A DNA stretch of 32,020 bases from CAYLNC01 sp964534415 (GTDB lineage Bacteria; Patescibacteriota; Minisyncoccia; Phycocordibacterales; JAACPR01): positions 1 to 32,020 of the forward strand of contig CAZHOL010000007.1 in assembly GCA_964534415.1 (NCBI GenBank). The letters are read 5' to 3'. Position numbers and translations under genes: made by a program. Numbering within the stretch: position 1 is the stretch's first letter; the number at the start of each line of letters is the position of its first letter. Of this stretch, positions 30,480-32,020 are shown piece after piece. The notes beneath the pieces are model-generated. The model was not told where the DNA came from, ran no database searches, and saw only the letters and a list, made by a program, of their open reading frames with translations.

Positions 30480-30635
30480 ATGAAAAAAACTGAGAAGATA
30501 CTGTTAATTGTGTTGGGTGTGATATTGGCCATAAACACATGTTTGATGATCTACTATAATTATGGGGGCGAAACCCCAAAGAATTTGAATCCGGATTTTG
30601 TCATCCCAGGGAGTGCGATTGCAATCAGGGGCTGA
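30480..30635 (+). CDS. 51-aa single-pass membrane peptide, unknown function
   Basis: A short gene with full expression signals: promoter, AAAGGA six bases before the ATG, and a terminator afterwards. The product starts with KKTEK and has one membrane helix (about 7-26: ILLIVLGVILAINTCLMIYY). A 25-residue outside tail follows (GGETPKNLNPDFVIPGSAIAIRG, split by Pro and Gly). It could be a small membrane regulator, a lipoprotein-like secreted peptide (the Cys at 21 has no proper lipobox), or a toxin-like peptide. No family is recognised. It ends in TGA. Confidence 0.6.
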   Translation: MKKTEKILLIVLGVILAINTCLMIYYNYGGETPKNLNPDFVIPGSAIAIRG

Positions 30636-30649
30636 CTGAAGGGGTGATT

Positions 30650-30685
30650 GCCCGCTGCCGCGCTTGCGCTGCAGCGGGCGCTTTT
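30650..30685 (+). terminator. Terminator of the 51-aa gene
   Basis: GCCCGCTGC (30650-30658) pairs with GCAGCGGGC (30671-30679), with GCGC/GCGC pairing in the loop, followed by GCTTTTATT. The style resembles the hairpins at 761 and 1560. Confidence 0.82.
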
Positions 30686-30712
30686 ATTGCATTTTCAACT
30701 TCACACACAAAT

Positions 30713-30721
30713 TGATATAAT
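30713..30721 (+). promoter_or_regulatory. Extended -10 promoter of dnaX
   Basis: TGA TATAAT, ending six bases before the ATG at 30728; a leaderless mRNA is expected. Confidence 0.65.
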
Positions 30722-30727
30722 GTTCTC

Positions 30728-31780
30728 ATGAGTCAAAAAACAACCGAACACAATGTTGCGCTGTACACAAAATATCGACCGCAGAAATTTGCCGAAGTTC
30801 TGGGACAGGAGCACATCACGGAAACTTTAAAAGAATCTATCAAGACCGGAAAAATTGCGCACGCATATCTATTTACTGGCAGTCGCGGAACGGGCAAGAC
30901 TTCCATCGCGAGAATCTTCGCACGCGAAATTGGCACGACGGACAGGGACCTCTATGAAATCGACGCGGCGTCTAACAACGGTGTCGAAGAAATTCGCGCC
31001 CTAAAAGAGTCCATCAATTTGTTGCCGTTCGATTCAAAATACAAAGTCTACATTTTCGACGAGGTGCACATGTTGTCGAAGTCGGCTTTCAATGCGTTGT
31101 TGAAAACTTTGGAGGAACCGCCTGCTTATGCTATTTTCATTTTAGCCACAACCGAAGCGCACAAAATTCCGGAAACAGTTTTGTCACGATGCGAGACTTA
31201 TAATTTCAAAACTCCGAATCGTGCTGTTTTGAAAAAAATGATCGTCGACACCGCGAAAAAAGAGGGATTCGTTTTGGAGGGTGCAGTGGCCGAATTGGTA
31301 GCGGTTTTGGGAGACGGATCATTCCGTGACGCTCATACTATTTTGCAAAAGTTGTTGCGAGTTTCTGCCGACAAGAAAATCACTTTAGCTGAAGCCGAAA
31401 AAGTCACTGGATCACCGAAAAATGTTTTAATTAATGATATTTTGGAAGCGATGTTGTCGGGGGATTTGGAACGCGGGCTGTCTGCTGTGAAAATTGCGAC
31501 TGACGAAAACCTTGATCACAAAGTGCTTTACAAATTGTTGCTCGAAAAATATCGAAATTTGTTGTTGATCAAGGTGGCTCCGACCAAGAAATCCCTGTAC
31601 GATGAATCGGCTTCGGAGGACGACATTGTTTGGTTCAATGAATTGGTTGCGAAATACGGCGAAAAAATCGACAGTCTGAAACTGGTCAAATTGCTCGGCG
31701 TTGGTGTAGAAATGAGCCGTTCATATTTGCCATTTTTGCCGCTCGAGTTGTTGTTGATTGATGTGGTAGGGAAGAGATAA
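30728..31780 (+). CDS. dnaX: DNA polymerase III clamp-loader subunit gamma/tau, short zinc-free form
   Basis: 350 aa. DnaX is the ATPase of the clamp loader that opens and loads the beta clamp. Walker A GSRGTGKT is at 51-58, Walker B VYIFDE at 107-112, sensor ATTE near 140-143, and the SRC arginine finger at 153-155. The four-cysteine zinc module that usually sits between Walker A and DAASNNGV is missing: AREIGTTDRDLYEIDAASNN is continuous. The chain ends after the collar domain (SYLPFLPLELLLIDVV), so there is no tau-type tail for DnaB or polymerase contact. It resembles a minimal gamma protein. Confidence 0.95.
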   Translation: MSQKTTEHNVALYTKYRPQKFAEVLGQEHITETLKESIKTGKIAHAYLFTGSRGTGKTSIARIFAREIGTTDRDLYEIDAASNNGVEEIRALKESINLLPFDSKYKVYIFDEVHMLSKSAFNALLKTLEEPPAYAIFILATTEAHKIPETVLSRCETYNFKTPNRAVLKKMIVDTAKKEGFVLEGAVAELVAVLGDGSFRDAHTILQKLLRVSADKKITLAEAEKVTGSPKNVLINDILEAMLSGDLERGLSAVKIATDENLDHKVLYKLLLEKYRNLLLIKVAPTKKSLYDESASEDDIVWFNELVAKYGEKIDSLKLVKLLGVGVEMSRSYLPFLPLELLLIDVVGKR

Positions 31781-31827
31781 AGATTCGATAAAGTTTTTTC
31801 TTGCAAAAAACGCGAAAGTGCTAGTGA

Positions 31828-31856
31828 TTGAAATTATTCATTAAAAATAGTATGCT
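31828..31856 (+). promoter_or_regulatory. Promoter of tRNA-Gln
   Basis: TTGAAA (31828-31833), a 17-base spacer, and TATGCT (31851-31856), 36 bases before the tRNA. Confidence 0.6.
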
Positions 31857-31891
31857 AGTTTAAAGCGATTTCAAATCAATGAATTTGCAAT

Positions 31892-31962
31892 TGCCCGATC
31901 GTCTAATGGTAGGACACCGCCCTTTGGAGGCGGGTATTGGGGTTCGAGTCCCTGTCGGGCAG
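31892..31962 (+). tRNA. tRNA-Gln(TTG), no full CCA encoded
   Basis: 71 nt. The acceptor TGCCCGA pairs with TCGGGCA (a U1-A72 pair, typical of Gln) and the discriminator is G. The anticodon stem CCGCC/GGCGG encloses CTTTGGA, with anticodon TTG reading CAA/CAG. Only CA follows the discriminator, so CCA must be added. A possible insertion-sequence end starts four bases later. Confidence 0.95.
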
Positions 31963-31965
31963 CAA

Positions 31966-32020
31966 TGATCTGTACCCCAAAAAGTGGACACAGATTTTCG
32001 AAAAACATTGTTTTCTTTTG
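31966..32020. mobile_element. Probable terminal repeat of an IS3-type insertion sequence
   Basis: TGATCTGTACCCC followed by AAAAAGTGGACA closely resembles the ends of IS3/IS481-group elements, which begin with TG and carry TGTACCCC and AGTGGACA blocks. The rest of the element, including any transposase, lies beyond the window, so the call rests on this motif alone. Confidence 0.5.

Noticed and set aside
1..32020. CRISPR array, prophage genes, restriction or known defence systems
   Set aside because: No regularly spaced direct repeats and no cas, phage structural or defence-enzyme signatures were seen in any frame.

Overview
The window looks like a piece of a small, streamlined bacterial genome of the Candidate Phyla Radiation (Patescibacteria, most likely a Parcubacteria-type lineage). 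This is inferred from gene content and protein style, not from a marker phylogeny. Many conserved proteins are shorter than usual: EF-Ts is 159 aa, RF1 328 aa, PheS 234 aa, and DnaX lacks its zinc module. Most transcription units are tiny, several core genes seem to be expressed from leaderless mRNAs, and single-pass or coiled-coil envelope proteins of CPR style are common. A run of exactly 100 N (17964-18063) marks a scaffold join.

Layout. 1-425: 5' part of a PfkB-type sugar kinase (minus strand, cut by the window edge). 546-1510: two small unknown genes, each with its own promoter, ribosome binding site and hairpin terminator. 1624-7765: class I fructose-bisphosphate aldolase, bL25, a coiled-coil lytic transglycosylase, bL31, RF1, then rpsB-tsf and a small membrane protein. 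tRNA-Thr starts on the base after that last stop codon. 7884-10368: membrane glycosyltransferase plus a PEGA protein. 10408-13461: pheS-pheT. 13542-16169: gyrB and an ICMT-like membrane methyltransferase. 16199-17482 (minus): a surface protein with two CARDB-like domains. 17639-19191: an unknown gene cut by the N gap, bL33, tRNA-Trp, a GC-rich hairpin island bounded by a copy of the tRNA-Trp 3' end, and another unknown gene. 19248-20220 (minus): tRNA-Leu(CAA)-miaA. 20285-21262: parB. 21320-21946 (minus): a stand-alone nucleotidyltransferase. 22052-25129 (minus): dprA-topA. 25227-29197: serS, an ftsQ-like gene, a membrane protein, and a membrane-anchored ClpC-like protein whose ATPase motifs are lost. 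29237-31780: dus, a possible small RNA, a 51-aa membrane peptide, dnaX. 31892-31962: tRNA-Gln, followed at the window edge by what looks like the terminal repeat of an IS3-type insertion sequence.

The most striking observation is in pheT. An NlpC/P60 (papain-like cysteine peptidase/amidase) domain of about 145 residues, with Cys-His-His intact, sits in frame inside the B5 domain of the phenylalanyl-tRNA synthetase beta subunit. The same protein lacks the usual N-terminal EMAP/tRNA-binding OB fold.

A second theme is two kinds of gene expression. Core genes tend to have an extended -10 box (TGnTATAAT type) 6-11 bases before the start codon and no Shine-Dalgarno sequence. Scattered small accessory genes have TTGAC-type -35 boxes, proper -10 boxes, a clear Shine-Dalgarno sequence and, where visible, a GC-rich terminator hairpin. 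They look like independent one-gene cassettes placed between core operons. A third theme is tRNA genes used as punctuation. tRNA-Leu(CAA), a predicted MiaA substrate, ends four bases before the miaA start codon.
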